Source: Muscardinus avellanarius (lineage: Eukaryota > Chordata > Mammalia > Rodentia > Gliridae). Taken from it: DNA of 64,000 nt. Location: positions 29,668,599-29,732,598 of the forward strand of contig OY726569.1 in NCBI GenBank assembly GCA_963383645.1. Direction: 5' to 3'. Each line of letters opens with the position of its first letter. Positions within the stretch are counted from its first letter, which is position 1. Both the position numbers and the translations under genes were made by a program. The notes under the pieces were generated by a model. The model had not been told where the DNA came from, did not search any database, and saw only the letters and a list, made by a program, of their open reading frames with translations. This document shows positions 20,960 to 32,497 of this stretch, one piece after another.

Positions 20960-21300
20960 TGAGATGGCTCTTACAGGGCCACTCAGGGCACCAGCAGAAC
21001 TGTGTCCATCCCGGATGCTCCAGGGGAGAGCCATTTCCTTGTCTTTTCCAGCTTCCAGAGGCTGCCTGCATTTCGTGGTGTGTGGTCCCTGCCACCTTCA
21101 GAGCCTACAAGGGCTAGTTGAATCTTTCTAGCGATGCTGTCTCTCTGACTCTGACTTCTGTTTCCTGACTCTGGTGATTACACTGGGCCCAACAAGATGA
21201 CCCAGGCTCATCTCTACCTCAAAGCAGATGCTTCGCTGCCTTAATCCCATCGGTAGCCTTAATTCTCCCTTTGCCAAGTAGCTCAACATTTTTGTATGAG
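20712..21300 (-). mobile_element. MLT1-like LTR interrupted by an ID element
   Basis: 'ctgctgtaacaaattaccac' and, after the insertion, 'ccttgtcttttccagcttcc' and 'ttgatgattacactgggccc'-like order are typical of an antisense MLT1 LTR. The ID SINE at 20817-20956 splits it. Confidence 0.65.
20817..20956 (+). mobile_element. ID-like monomer with (CA)n tail
   Basis: 'gggggctggaggtattgccc' with 'gtgtgcttatctagtgtgtgag', then (CA)n from about 20891 to 20956 with two G interruptions. Confidence 0.75.
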
Positions 21301-21467
21301 CCGTTATTCTGCTGGCCACAAGGGACAAGGACGGGGACAATTCCTAGAACCCAGAGGAGAAAACTGTGGAGATATGGGTTCCCCAAATGCATGGTAGATA
21401 TCTTCCTGCCGCTTTCCCACCCAGATGCAGTGAACCAGAACCAGGGAGTGAAGAAGTGAAGGATGGA

Positions 21468-21728
21468 TCCCTCCCTCCTCCCTCCTCCCTCCCTCCTCCC
21501 TCCCTCCCTCCCTCCTCCCTCCCTTTCTGTGCTGGGGATTGAATCCAGGGCCATTCTACCTGAGCTATATCTTCAGTTCAACCATTTTTATTTTTTATCC
21601 TGAAACAGGGTCTCACTAAGTTGCTGAGGGACTCGCTAAAATGCTGAGGCTGACTTTGAATCTGCGATCCTCCTGTCTCAGCCTCCCAAGTACTGGGACT
21701 TTACAAGTATGCGACACCACACTCAGCT
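21468..21728 (-). mobile_element. B1-dID-type SINE with (TCCC)n tail
   Basis: Pyrimidine repeat at 21468-21526 occupies the tail position; full unit follows to 21728. Confidence 0.85.
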
Positions 21729-22550
21729 AAGGATTTCTTATACTGGTTGAGTAATTGATTCTGATTAACATGAGGAACTAGGGTTTCTACTGTACAAGGA
21801 ATCAGTAAAGACTTTGCAGAATTCAGGATATTTATTTGGATGTTAGTGCTTCTAGGCCCTGTAATGACCATTAGTGGAAATTACATCAACCCACCAACAG
21901 CAGGGGAAAGTAGAGGTCTGAAGGTCAGGGTTACTCCCCCGGCTATCAACCTGGACCAGCCAGAAGGCTAGCAGGGATGTTTAAGGGGTGGTGCAGGAGA
22001 GAGATGATGACTGTTATAACCTGGTGTCAGCAGCAACAGCAAGGACTCTTGTTCCGCTGACCCTTGTGTCTGAATTCTCTTAGGGGATTGGACCCTGTGG
22101 CTGATTGTACTATAGCTCCCTCTTAGGGAAGGGGAGAGGATGTGTTAATGCTCCCAAATGAATAAGCCCAGCTGCAGAATCCCTGCCTATGCTGTAGTAT
22201 GGCAGTGAATATAATGGGAGAGAACAGATCTGAGTGGTACAAGAGGTGGGTTATATTGGATTCAAATCTGTGTTCCTTCTCGAAGTGCTCAGAAGAGCAC
22301 GACAGCCTCCTGGAGTCTGCTGGCACCCCAGGACTGACCATCTCTTTCTCTGGGAACAGGGTTCCTTCACTTGCTCACTAACCTTGCAGCTGAATGGACA
22401 TTCATGAACCCAGAGTTTCTGGTTCCTCTCACCAATTCCAGACTCAGATGAACCACCACAAGGATTCTCACTGCAGAAGGAGCCTGACAGCACCTGGAGA
22501 CCACTTGTGGAGGAACTCCCTGGGGCTGAACCTTGACTAGTGGAAACAGG

Positions 22551-22596
<46 letters not shown>

Positions 22597-22837
22597 CAGA
22601 TAGCATCCACTTCTTCCCTCTACGGACTGCACCAAAGCTTGTTTTTCTTTGCAGCCTGTTTGGAGACCCATGTGTCAGACAGATGTGCTTGCGGAGGGCA
22701 GTCACCAGCCGTGGCCCGGAGGCTTGTCATCCAGTGTCAGCCAGCATGGCCGCATGCCAGCCACGCTCCCTCCGGCCTCCCATTGCTTCCCGTCTCTCCT
22801 CATCCTTGCTGCCCTTGGTCTGCACTTCCCAAAGGCG
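21729..22837. other. intergenic with a (GT)n tract
   Basis: Only a (GT)21 microsatellite at about 22553-22595 stands out; no repeat family or exon recognised. Confidence 0.45.
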
Positions 22838-23455
22838 ATGAGTAATTTTATGTGATAAGTTGGCAGGGCCTTGGTGCCCAGGTACGTGGTCAGGAGTTAT
22901 CCTACATGTCTTTGTGAGGTTGTTTATGGACCTATGGACTTTGAGTAGAGCAGATTGCCCTTGGCAATGTGGGTGGCTCACACTGAATCCAACCCACCGG
23001 AGGCCTGTCAGAATGAAAGACTGAGCTGGGCGTGGTGGCACACGCTTGTAATCCCCGCGCTTGGGAGGCTGAGACAGGAGGATCGCACGGGTTCGAAGCC
23101 AGCTTCAGCTACTTAGAGAAGCTCTCAGCAACTTAGTGAGACCCTGTTTCCAAATAAAATATAAAATGGGTCTGGGAGTATAGCCCAGAGGTAGAAAACC
23201 TCTGGGTTCCACCCCTAGTACCGCCCCCCCCCCAAAAAAAAAGAAAGACTGACCTCCCCCAAGCAGAGGGGGTTCTGAGCTCGGCAGCCTTGGCCTTGAG
23301 TGGCAGCGTTCACACTTTCCTGGATCTCAGTCTATCTGCAGATTTTGAACTTGCTAGCTTTCATAATTGCATGAACCCACTTCTTAAAATAGATCTCTTT
23401 CTATATAAATACACATCTTATTGATTTTGTTTCTTTGGAGAAATCTAATTAACAT
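22838..23455 (+). mobile_element. old LTR interrupted by a SINE
   Basis: 'gatgagtaattttatgtgat' at the start, 'gggtggctcacactgaatcc' midway, 'actgacctcccccaagcaga' and 'tctggagaaatctaattaaca' at the end match a common placental LTR with TG...CA ends. The SINE at 23025-23242 splits it, duplicating 'gaaagactga' (23015-23024 and 23243-23252). Confidence 0.65.
23025..23242 (+). mobile_element. B1-dID SINE, type A, with target duplication
   Basis: Full unit; left half has the B-box 'ggttcgaagcc'. Flanked by a 10-bp perfect duplication. Confidence 0.9.
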
Positions 23456-23878
23456 TCCAAGTAGGCCTTCAGCTCTTTATTTCAGGCTCTGTTTTGGAGG
23501 ATACTAGGTCAAGACAAGGTCCCTGCCTCCTTAGGATCTGAGGCCTAATCTCCAGCCCCGTGTAAATACTATTCCAGGCCCTAGACCCTAAGGGCCTATC
23601 ACCAGGCCAACTCTCTACTTACCGCCGTTTCATCTTACCCTTACTGTGTTGACTTTGGGGCCCCTATTAATGTCTGGGATTTAAAATTTTTCTATTACAT
23701 TTTATGGTCCTATTATTTCATAGTACAATTTCTTTTGATTAATTTCCTTGATTATATATTTAAATATTATTATACATTGACTCAATATATTTGTAGTAGG
23801 AGGGTAACTTTGGAATTTCTCATGCAATTAATTGTACATTGGCCTTCTACAACATACAACATTGTTTAACAATAGCAA

Positions 23879-23880
23879 AT

Positions 23881-23955
<75 letters not shown>
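23879..23955. repeat. (GT)n(GA)n microsatellite
   Basis: Short GT stretch, then about 64 bp of GA with one GG interruption. Confidence 0.95.
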
Positions 23956-23959
<4 letters not shown>

Positions 23960-24019
23960 TATAATGGTTCTATTTTCTGTTTTCCTGGCCACTTCACTAG
24001 CGTTGCATCTTTTGATTGA

Positions 24020-24190
24020 TTTTCACTTACTGTGATAAATCATTTTTGGTGGATACATTTATGCACAGATCTCTTTAGGTGTTTAATATTATGCCCCTAG
24101 TAAAGATTCCAAAAAGCAGAATCACTGCATCAAAGAATATAAACATTTTAAAATCCAAATCAGTCTCAAAACTTCATGCCTGCACATGAC
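24020..24190 (-). mobile_element. old LINE fragment
   Basis: 'cagaatcactgcatcaaaga' resembles the antisense 'gggattgctggatcaaa' signature of L1 ORF2 3' ends. Weak. Confidence 0.35.
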
Positions 24191-24414
24191 TTTACTCCAG
24201 ATAGCCTGATTGAAGTTTGGTATCGGCTTCTCTCTTCCTGCTTTGATCTGTTCCCGAAGGTGAATTCTTTAGAGAGCTACTCTCATCCATTAAAGATTTA
24301 TTTTTACTGGTATGAATCTCTGAGGGCAGGCACCTGCAAGTTTTTATCTTTCTGAGTGTAAGGACACTGTCATGTTAGTGAACAAATATCCCATATGTTC
24401 TTACTGTAAATATT

Positions 24415-24623
24415 GCTTTTTTTTGTGGTACTGAGGATGGAACCCAGGGGCATTCTACCTCCCAGCTACATCCCCAGCCCTAATTTTTATTCTTTATTTT
24501 GAAATGGGGTCTCATTGAGTTGCAAAGAGCCTCACTAAGTAGTGAGGCTGTCTGTGAACTATGATCCTCCTGTCTCAGCCTCCCAAATGCTGGGATTACG
24601 AGCCTGTGCCACCACGCCCGGCT
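24415..24623 (-). mobile_element. B1-dID SINE, type B
   Basis: Complete, moderately diverged, short T tail. Confidence 0.88.
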
Positions 24624-24646
24624 CTAATTTTTGCTTTTGATCACAT

Positions 24647-25094
24647 TTTTTATACTGGCGATTGAACCCAGGGATGTTCTACCTCTTTTTTTTTGTGGTA
24701 CTGGGATTGAATACCCAGCCTTTTTGGAAATAGGGTCTTTCTAGGTTAATGAGAGTCTCACTACTTGCAGAAGCTGTCCTTAAACCTGCAATCCTCCTGC
24801 CTCAGCCTTCTAAGTAGAGGGATTACAGGCATGAACTACCATGCCTGGCATAGCATTCTACCTCTGAGCTACACCTCAGCCTATTTATTTATTTATTTAT
24901 TTATTTATTTTGGTGTTACTGGGGATGGAACCCAGGGGGCCTCTACCTCTGGGCTACACTCCCAGACCTATTTTATATTTTATTTGGAAACAGAGTCTCT
25001 TAAGCCAGCGGAGGCTGGCTTTGAACCTGCACGATCCTCCTGTCTCAGCCTCCCAAGCGCAGGGATTACAAGCGTGTGCCACCACACCTGGCTC
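24647..25094 (-). mobile_element. SINE interrupted by another, then a type C-like SINE
   Basis: Host right half (24647-24690 and 24848-24880, 'cattctacctctgagctaca') is interrupted by a diverged SINE at 24691-24847. A further unit with (TTTA)n tail follows at 24885-25094, with the shortened left half 'tcttaagccagcggaggctg'. Confidence 0.75.
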
Positions 25095-25129
25095 CTTTTA
25101 TTTTTTATTTTTGAAACAGGGTCTTATTA

Positions 25130-25273
25130 GCTGGGCTTGGTGGTGCACGCTTGTAATCTCAGCATTTGGGAGGCTAAGACAGGATGATCATGGTTCATGG
25201 ACAGCCTCAGCTACTTAGTGAGGCCCTTTGCAACTCAGTGAGATATTGCTTCAAAATAAAGAATAAAAAATAG
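25130..25273 (+). mobile_element. SINE left half with type B linker
   Basis: Stops at 'aaataaagaataaaaaatag', exactly where the ID half should begin; the L1 composite starts next. An unmatched right half lies at 28939. Confidence 0.8.
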
Positions 25274-25274
25274 C

Positions 25275-25800
25275 TTTCCTTGCAGCACCAGGCCCCAGAG
25301 AGAAGGGGAAGTCAGAACGGAGCTCAGAGCCACAGAGGAGATACGCTGGCCTCATGCCCGAGGACGCGGCAGCAGCACCTTACTGCCGATAGCAGCAGTG
25401 AGCTCACCGGACGACACCAGACCAACGCACTCAACAGCCCACCAGGCTCCAGAGAGGAGTGGCGGACAGTGAGCTGAGGTGAGCTGCTGCGGAACAGCTG
25501 GGTGGGATTCGTCAGATTTTTCGGCGCAGGAAGCATCTAAAGCTCCCAGTGGCTGGGCTCAGCACACCCTGCAGGGACTCAGAGCAGAGCTCAAAACCAG
25601 AGAAAAAATACGCCAGCCTCACGGTCGAGGGCATGGCAGCAGCGCCATATTGTCACCGGTGGCAACAGCAGTGAATTCACCGAGTCCACTACAGTTCCAT
25701 CGGCGCACTCAACAACAGTCTGAGACTCTGCGATACAACCTAGTAAAGGAGTAGTGGGAACTGAGATACCACAGACTCGAGATCCAGAGCACCTTAAGTG
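25275..25800 (+). promoter_or_regulatory. L1 5'UTR monomers of copy 2
   Basis: Two related units align on 'gtgagctcaccg' (25399) and 'gtgaattcaccg' (25671), about 272 bp apart, each preceded by 'ggcagcagc.cc'. A promoter role is inferred from the layout only. Confidence 0.5.
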
Positions 25801-25853
25801 AAGTCGTAGTGACCCAAGGGAAGAACCCAGAGAAGGCACAAACTTCCGAAATC

Positions 25854-26768
25854 ATGGGAAAGAGGAATAACAATGGAGCAATGAATGCCCACAACCCCAC
25901 AACATCAGAACCCGATAAAACAGAAAATCAGAGATTTCTAGAAGATCAAATCAGGAAAATAACTGTAGAAATAATAGAGGTGCTTTGAAAAGAACTCAGA
26001 GCCAAAAAGAGATAAAGGATGCAATTAATGAAGTAAAGGCCTCAATTCAAAGTACAAACAACCAATTAGACTACATGAAGAATAGAATCTCGCTCCTAGA
26101 AGATGATCATTCAAAAAATGAACGCATAGTTTCTAATCTAGAAAAAAAATATTCGACAGCAGGAATCTGACATTGAAGAAATATGGGTCCATTTTAAGAG
26201 AGCTAACTTAAGAATAATTGGAATAGAGGAGGGAAAAGAAAGTGAAACCAGAGGGATCAACAATCTCTTCAAGGAAGTAATAGCAGAAAATTTTCCAAAC
26301 ATAGAGCAAGAGGTTGATACACAGGTCCAGGAAACTTATAGAACTCCCTTTAGACAGGATTGGAGAAGAGGATCCCCACGCCACATAATTGTCAAAATGA
26401 CCAATGTGGAAGCCAAGCGGAGAATCTTAAAGGCAACAAAAACAAAGGGCCAAGTGACATTCAGAGGCAAACCAATTAGAATCACTCCAGACTTCCCAAA
26501 CCAAGTCATGAGAGCCAGAAGGACTTGGAGTAACATATTCCCAATTTTGAAAGAAAACAACTTCCAGCCAAAAATTTCCTACCCAGCAAAACTTTCTATC
26601 AAATTAGATGGAGAAATAAGAAGCTTCCATGACAAACAGAAACTGAAGGAATTTATGTCTTCAAAACCAGCGCTTGAGAAAATACTCAAAGAGATTAACT
26701 ACAAAGAAGAAATAGGTAACACACACCAGAACCAGAGAAACAAGATTTTCCATCCAACAGACAACTAA
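25854..26768 (+). pseudogene. L1 ORF1, broken
   Basis: ATG at 25854, stop ending 26768, about 304 codons. It contains an in-frame TGA at about 25987 where copy 1 instead has a one-base deletion a few bases away, and an extra A in the run near 26140-26148 that shifts the frame. The downstream part still shows the RRM-like and C-terminal regions ('RGKPIRITPDFPNQVMRAR'). Confidence 0.8.
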
Positions 26769-26774
26769 GATTGG

Positions 26775-27480
26775 TTATCTGTGGAGATTCATTATTTATG
26801 TTAGTCTTTTACATATCTCTAAATTGTATTGTTTGCTTTTATTGTTGCTAATTTTTAGGATTTCTAGTTGGAATATTAATATACCTTCAGAGATAGCATT
26901 TGGAAATATTTTATCCCATTCTATCAGTAACTTTTAACTCTGTTTACATTGTCTTTGGATATACAATATTTTTTTTATTTTTTAGGGAGTTTGTATACTC
27001 TTCTGTTGTCTGTGCCATTGAAATCATATCCAAGAAATCACTGCCAATTTCAATGTTGTGAGGTTTAATGACCCAGATTTTCTTCTAAAAGTTTATAGTC
27101 TTAAGATTTATATTTAGGTCTTTTATCTATTTTGAGTTAATATTTGTATATGGTGTTAGGTAAGGGTCCAATTTTATTCTTTTTCATGTAATTATTATTT
27201 TTCAACAATATTTAGTTAAAAGATCATTATTTCCTCCACCAAATGTTCGTGGAAACCTTGTCAAAAATAACTTGACAATATATGGAAGAATGTATCTCTA
27301 GGCTTTTATTTAACTCCAATGGTTTATACATCTGCCTTTAGAACAGTACTGCACTGTTTCAATTATTGTAGCTTTATATGGTTTGAAATCAGAAAATATA
27401 CATCTTCTAGCTTTGTTCTTTTTCAAGATCGTTTTGGGTATCTAGAGTCCATATTCCATATTAGGATAGATTTTTTTCTG
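26775..27480 (-). pseudogene. L1 ORF2 3' segment, inverted
   Basis: The minus strand reads L1 ORF2 3' sequence; the + strand shows its antisense signature 'agctttgttctttttcaaga' and 'gggtccaattttattctttt'. It is the counterpart of 3930-4610 in copy 1. Confidence 0.75.
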
Positions 27481-27889
27481 AAAAATAAATTAAAAAATGT
27501 ATGATAGTTTCACCTAAAAAAAAAAAAGAAAAAAATATTCTCTGGTAAGAAAGAAAGCAAAAAGAAATATTGAAATGTTATCTTTAAGTCATCAAAAGCT
27601 TGGTATCAGCCAAATGAAACTGTTCTGTGAGATTATCATTGTTAATTTTGGATAAATTGCTATAATACTAGATGTCAACCACTAAGCCAAGCATGGGAAG
27701 GAGGGATGGGGAGGGAACGGGGTGGGGATTGGATAGGGGCTAACTGGGCAATGTGTGCATGTATGTCTACAAAAGTTTTTTTTTATCCCATTATGATGTA
27801 TGAATACAGTGCACCAATAAAAAAAAGTAAAAAAAAATAAAATAAAACATCATAAAAACTAAAAAAAATCATAAAAACTAAAAGTCGGA

Positions 27890-28938
27890 TCTAAAATTTG
27901 TCCTCAGTTAATGATATCAAGACAGGAATACCTCAACCAAGAGCCGTCAGAATGGGAGAACATTTTTGCCAACTACTCTTCCAATAGAGGACTAATATCT
28001 TATGAAGAGAACTCAAGAAATTCAGCATTAACAAATAATCAAATAAAAATGGGCAAGTGAACTAAATGGACACATCATGAAGGAAGAAATTAAAATAGCC
28101 AATAAATGCATAAAATGCTCAACATCATTAACAATCAGAGATGCAAATCAAAACTATCCTTAGATTTTACCTAATTTCAACTAGAAAGTCAATCATTCAA
28201 AACACAAAGAACAACAAATGCTGCTGAGAATGTGAAGAAGTGGGAACTTTAGTACATTGGAAAACAGTATAGAGGATCCTCAGAAGAATGGTAACAAACT
28301 TAACACACGATCTAGCAATACCACTTATGGGTATCTATCCAACAGAAAAGAAACCAAATTACCAAACTACAGCATGCATATCTGTGTTCATAGCTGCACA
28401 GTTCACCATTGGCAAACTATGGAACTGTCCAAGATGTCCATCAACAGATGAACGGATTACCAAAGTACGGGATACGTACACAATGGGATTTTACTCAGCC
28501 ATAAAGAAAAACACAATTACATCATTTATAGGAAAATGGATGGAACCGGAGGACATTATGTTAAGCGAGATTAGTTACAAAAAAAAGCAATCAGATGCTC
28601 TTCCTAATATGTTGAAGCTAGGGATAAAATGGATCATAAGAAGAAATCTAGACAAAGAAAGAGATTCTATAAATGAGCAAATAAGGAAAACTAATGGAAG
28701 GGATGGGAGAGGAAAGAGGAAGATTCTCTAATGCACATGATGTGTTTTAAAAAAGACATCAATATCAATCACTAAGCCAAACATGGAAAAGAAGGAGGGG
28801 GAGAAGAGGGGAAGGAAAATGGGTAAGACCTAATTGGGTGATATTTGCATGTATGTTTCCACCATTTTGTATCCCATTTAGATGTATGACTACAATGCAC
28901 CAATAAAAAATTTTTAAAAGGACAGTAAAAAAAAAAAA
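27890..28938 (+). mobile_element. 5'-truncated L1: ORF2 3' end and 3'UTR
   Basis: ORF2 3' part in + sense: 'gggtatctatccaacagaaa', 'tgtccatcaacagatgaacg', 'atgggattttactcagccat', then 3'UTR and 'tacaatgcaccaataaaaaa'. The frame 28288-28731 still reads 147 codons of this ORF2 end. No inversion here, unlike the neighbouring composite. Confidence 0.85.
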
Positions 28939-29016
28939 AGTCTGGGGGTGCAGCTTAGAAGTAGAATGCCCCTGGGTTCCATCCTAGTACTGAAAAAAAA
29001 AAAGAAAAAGAAAAGA
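28939..29016 (+). mobile_element. SINE right half only
   Basis: 'tctgggggtgcagcttagaa' to an A/AAAG tail, preceded by an A run. Possibly the missing ID half of the SINE at 25130-25273. Confidence 0.7.
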
Positions 29017-29119
29017 AGAAATGGTCTCATTAAGTTGCTGAGGCTGGCCTTGAACCTGTGATTCTCCTGTATCAGCCTCCCAAGTACTAGATTATAGGCA
29101 TAAACCATTGTGCTGGCTT
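29017..29119 (-). mobile_element. SINE left half only
   Basis: 'atggtctcattaagttgctg' to 'ccattgtgctggct'; no right half. Confidence 0.7.
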
Positions 29120-29169
29120 TATTATATTCTGTTTCAATTTTTTTTAGTACTAAAGAATTTTTTTGCTTT

Positions 29170-29376
29170 TTGTTTTTTTGCGGGTCTGGGGATGGAACCT
29201 AGGGGCATTCTATCTCCAAGCTACACCCCCTGCCCTATTTTTTATTCTTTATTTTGAAACTGGGTCTCACTGAGTTGCAGAGGGCCTCACTAAGTAGCTG
29301 AGGCTGTTCGCAAACCGAGATCCTCCAGTTTCAGCCTCCCAAATGCTGGGATTACAAGTGTGGCCACCATGCCCAG
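29170..29376 (-). mobile_element. B1-dID SINE, type B
   Basis: Complete unit with 'gcgggtctggggatggaacc'. Confidence 0.88.
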
Positions 29377-29379
29377 TTT

Positions 29380-29553
29380 AGCACTGGAGATTGAATGCAG
29401 GGCCTAGCACATGCTAAGGAAGTGCTCTACCATTGAACTACAGCAAAGCCCTACTTTTAGGTTTAATTTTGTCCAGGCTGGCCTTGGATTTGTGATGCTC
29501 CTGCCTCATTCTCCAGGGAGCTGGGATTCCAAGCATGCACCCCCATGCCTGGC
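29380..29553 (-). mobile_element. ancient B1-dID-type SINE
   Basis: ID half of the older form ('gcctagcacatgctaaggaa') joined to a diverged B1 half; differs from the dominant subfamilies. Confidence 0.7.
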
Positions 29554-30093
29554 TTGATTCCATTTAGTTTCATGTTAAGTCTTGTGGACATTGTGCTTCT
29601 GCTTACTGGCAAACACTGCGTCAGAGTGCTTAAAAGTCTAAGTTCTGGGCTCAGACATGCTTGGATTCAAACCATAGCTTCATTGCTTGCAAGGTTTATG
29701 ACCTTGTGAAATTATTCACCCTCACTAAGCTTTAGATTTTTATCTGTAGAATGGCAATAGTAATGGATCTCACTCAAAATGCGACTGTGAGAACTGCATT
29801 AAGATCATGGACCCAACGCCCTAGATACACAGTCCTGAAGCTCTTGATGAGCCCTTGCGAATGTAGCTCTCCATTGGAAGCAGCGCTCGGCTGTTCAGAG
29901 ACACCTTCTGGCCCCCTGTCCTGAAGTCAGAGGTAACAGCTGCAGGACCGAGCTTGGCCTTCCCCTTTGGGGCGCAGCAACTCCCAACATCACTTTCCTG
30001 CTCCTAACAACAATTCGTTTATATTAGCTAAGTGTACCATAAGTATTTATTTTATCCAATCTGAAATATAAACCTTTAAAAATCTAGTCTTTT
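29554..30093. other. intergenic; possible old repeat
   Basis: The stretch 29640-29780 ('ttctgggctcagacatgctt...cttgcaaggtttatgaccttg') resembles a MIR core order, but too diverged to call. Confidence 0.35.
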
Positions 30094-30299
30094 AGTTAGG
30101 TGTGGTGACGCATGTTTGTAATCCCTGTATTTGGGAGGCTGAGACAGGACGATCACAGGTTGGAAGTCAGCCTCGGCATCTTAGTGTGGTTCTCAGCAAT
30201 CTAGTGAGATCCTGTTTCCAAATAAGAAATAAAATTGAGCTGCGGGTGTAGCTCAGAGGTAGGATGCCTCTGGATTTAATCCCCAGTACAAAAAAAAAA
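30094..30299 (+). mobile_element. B1-dID-type SINE
   Basis: Complete; right half 'gcgggtgtagctcagaggta', A(10) tail. Confidence 0.88.
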
Positions 30300-30324
30300 G
30301 TAATTTTTAAAAATTTGAGACATT

Positions 30325-30531
30325 TGTGTGTGTGTGTTACTGGGGGTTGAACTCAGGGGCATTTTACCTCTGAGCTACACCCCCAGCCTGTTTTTTATTC
30401 TTCATTTTGAAACAGGGTCTTACTGTGTTCCTAAGGGCCTTACTAAGTAGCTGAGGCTGGCCTCGAACCGCATTCTTCCTGTCTCAGCCTCCCAAATGCT
30501 GGGATTACAAGCATGTACCACCACGCCTGGC
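30325..30531 (-). mobile_element. B1-dID-type SINE with GT tail
   Basis: Tail is (TG)n; left half ends 'accaccacgcctggc'. Confidence 0.88.
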
Positions 30532-30724
30532 AAAAGTTGAAACATCTTATTGTCCCTTTTGACAAACACTCTTAATCTGCACCCCCCCTTTCTTGAACCC
30601 AAGTTAACTAGAATTAGTCTTTTTTCTTCCAGAGCTAAAGAAAAATGTATTCAAATATTTGAACTTTCAGGAAACACAGATTATGTGTGATGTTTTATGT
30701 AATTGATATCAGACTGCATATAGT

Positions 30725-30951
30725 GTATATATATATAATTTTATTTTTGGTGGTACTGGGGGTGGAACCCAGGGGCTTTTCTACCTCCAGGCTACACTCC
30801 TAGACCTATTTTATATTTTATTTGGAAACAGGGTCTCACTAAGTTGCTGAGAGCCTCACTAAGTAGCTGAGGCTGGCTTTGAACCTGTGCGATCCTCCTG
30901 TCTCAGCCTCCCAAGCGCGGGGATTACAACCGTGCGCCACCACGCAAGGCT
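30725..30951 (-). mobile_element. B1-dID SINE, type A, with target duplication
   Basis: Perfect 13-bp duplication 'gactgcatatagt' at 30712-30724 and 30952-30964; tail degraded to (TA)n. Confidence 0.93.
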
Positions 30952-30964
30952 GACTGCATATAGT

Positions 30965-31417
30965 ATATTGTATCTTGTACTTGGTGCTTTTGAATTTATC
31001 AGTGTTGGCACATATGGACCTAGTTATTCCATTTTACTACTGTATAATTTTCCATTTTATCCCCTCTTGAGCCTCAAGATTTTAGCCCAGTAACTTCTGA
31101 CAGCTATCTGATGCTTTCAAATGCATTAAACATATTTTTGCCAGTTTTCCTAGTTCTTTATGGGAGAGTGGTTCTAGCTTTCTTTGCAGTTTTCATTCTA
31201 TAAACCAAATATACAGGAATATGCCCACAGAATTATTTATAATAGAAAGCCACAGATGAAATATCAATAAATTTTTCTACTCTGTTTGGGGCCAGTGAGA
31301 GAGAGCATAATTACATTCTGTGACTTCAGTTCTGTAAAATTAGGAGTAAAAATAGCTAACTTTATTAAACATTTAATAAATGCCAGGCACCGATCTAAAT
31401 GCTTTAAGTATATATAG
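30965..31417. other. intergenic, AT-rich
   Basis: No confident feature; possibly very old LINE sequence. Confidence 0.35.
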
Positions 31418-31605
31418 CCGGCCCAATGGTGTGCACCTATAATCCCAGGACTTGGGAGGCTGAGACAGAAGGATAGCAGATTCTAGGCCAGTGTCAGCAA
31501 TTTAGCAAGACCTTGTTTCAAAGTAAATAATAAAAATGGCTCAAAGGTTGAATGCTCCTGGGTTCAATCCCAAGTATCACCACCACCACCACCAAAAAAA
31601 ATAAA
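31418..31605 (+). mobile_element. B1-dID-type SINE, older
   Basis: Shortened right half, (CAC)n then A-rich tail. Confidence 0.8.
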
Positions 31606-31915
31606 AGACATTAAGTTTTGCTTAATCAATGTAACGGTCTTATGAAACAGATACTATAATTACCAGTCAAATACAAATGGCAAAGTTGAGAAGTCCCTTG
31701 CCCAAACTTTCACAGGAAGCTATTGGCAAAATAAGGATTCAATATGAAGTAGTGACCTGGGTTCCATAGTTCTCATTACAGTGTTTTATTGAAAGTAGAG
31801 ATAGAAAAAAAAAAATAAATCCTTGCAGATTAAAAGTCAAGGAAAAAAATGAGTGAATTGAAGAAAGTGCTGAAGATTATGTAGCATAGGGAAACAATTA
31901 AAAAAATAGACTGAA
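31606..31915. other. intergenic, nothing seen
   Basis: AT-rich, no repeat family or exon recognised. Confidence 0.4.
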
Positions 31916-32136
31916 GCCAGGCGTGGTGGTGCACGCTTGTAATCCCAGCGCTTGGGAGGCTAAGACAGGAGGATCACACAGGTTCAAAGCCAGCCTCAGC
32001 TGCTTAGTGAGGCTCTCAGCAACTTGGTGAGACCCTGTTTTCAAATAATATATAAAATAGGTCTGGGAGTATATCCCAGAAAAAGCCTCTGGGTTCCACT
32101 CCCAGAATCACCAAAAAAAAAAAAAAAAAAAAAAAG
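31916..32136 (+). mobile_element. B1-dID SINE, type A
   Basis: Nearly intact left half; right half altered to 'gtatatcccagaaaaagcct'; A(23) tail. Confidence 0.9.
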
Positions 32137-32459
32137 ACCGAGGCTCAGAATATGTCACCTGGGATATGTAGATGACTTAATTATTGAATGAAGGCAAATT
32201 GTGAGAGAAGACATAGGAAGCAAGAAACAATGGTATTATTGAATTGTGTAAAATATTTGGGTAAAAATAATTAAGAATTCATAGTTTCTCTATAGGATAA
32301 TATGAGATGCACTAATAAAAGTATTTTTAAATTAATTGATATACTTTGCTTTTTTTTGACAGTAAAATAAAATGTGATATCCACAATGGAATCCATTCAT
32401 TTCAGAGGCCTAACAAAATTAGCTCTTGGCATTCAAAAAGAAAATATTAGAATTTCATC

Positions 32460-32461
<2 letters not shown>
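32137..32461. other. intergenic, nothing seen
   Basis: AT-rich spacer between SINEs. Confidence 0.4.

Positions 32462-32497
<36 letters not shown>

Larger units (their letters stand above)
25275..27850 (+). mobile_element. Composite ORF1-only L1 element with inverted ORF2 segment (copy 2)
   Basis: Same order as the 3538-6327 element but on the + strand: 5'UTR monomers, ORF1 (25854-26768), inverted ORF2 3' piece (about 26775-27480), L1 3' end 'tatgaatacagtgcaccaat' and an A-rich tail. Compared with copy 1 it lacks roughly the first 130 bp. The ORF1/ORF2 junction ('aactaagattggttatctgt') is identical in both copies, as is the ORF2/3'UTR side ('gatagtttcaccta'). The reverse transcriptase and endonuclease are missing, so it is non-autonomous. 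Confidence 0.82.

Noticed and set aside
28288..28731. 147-codon gene on the + strand
   Set aside because: Matches the C-terminal part of L1 ORF2 and is followed by an L1 3'UTR and A-tail; it is a truncated L1.
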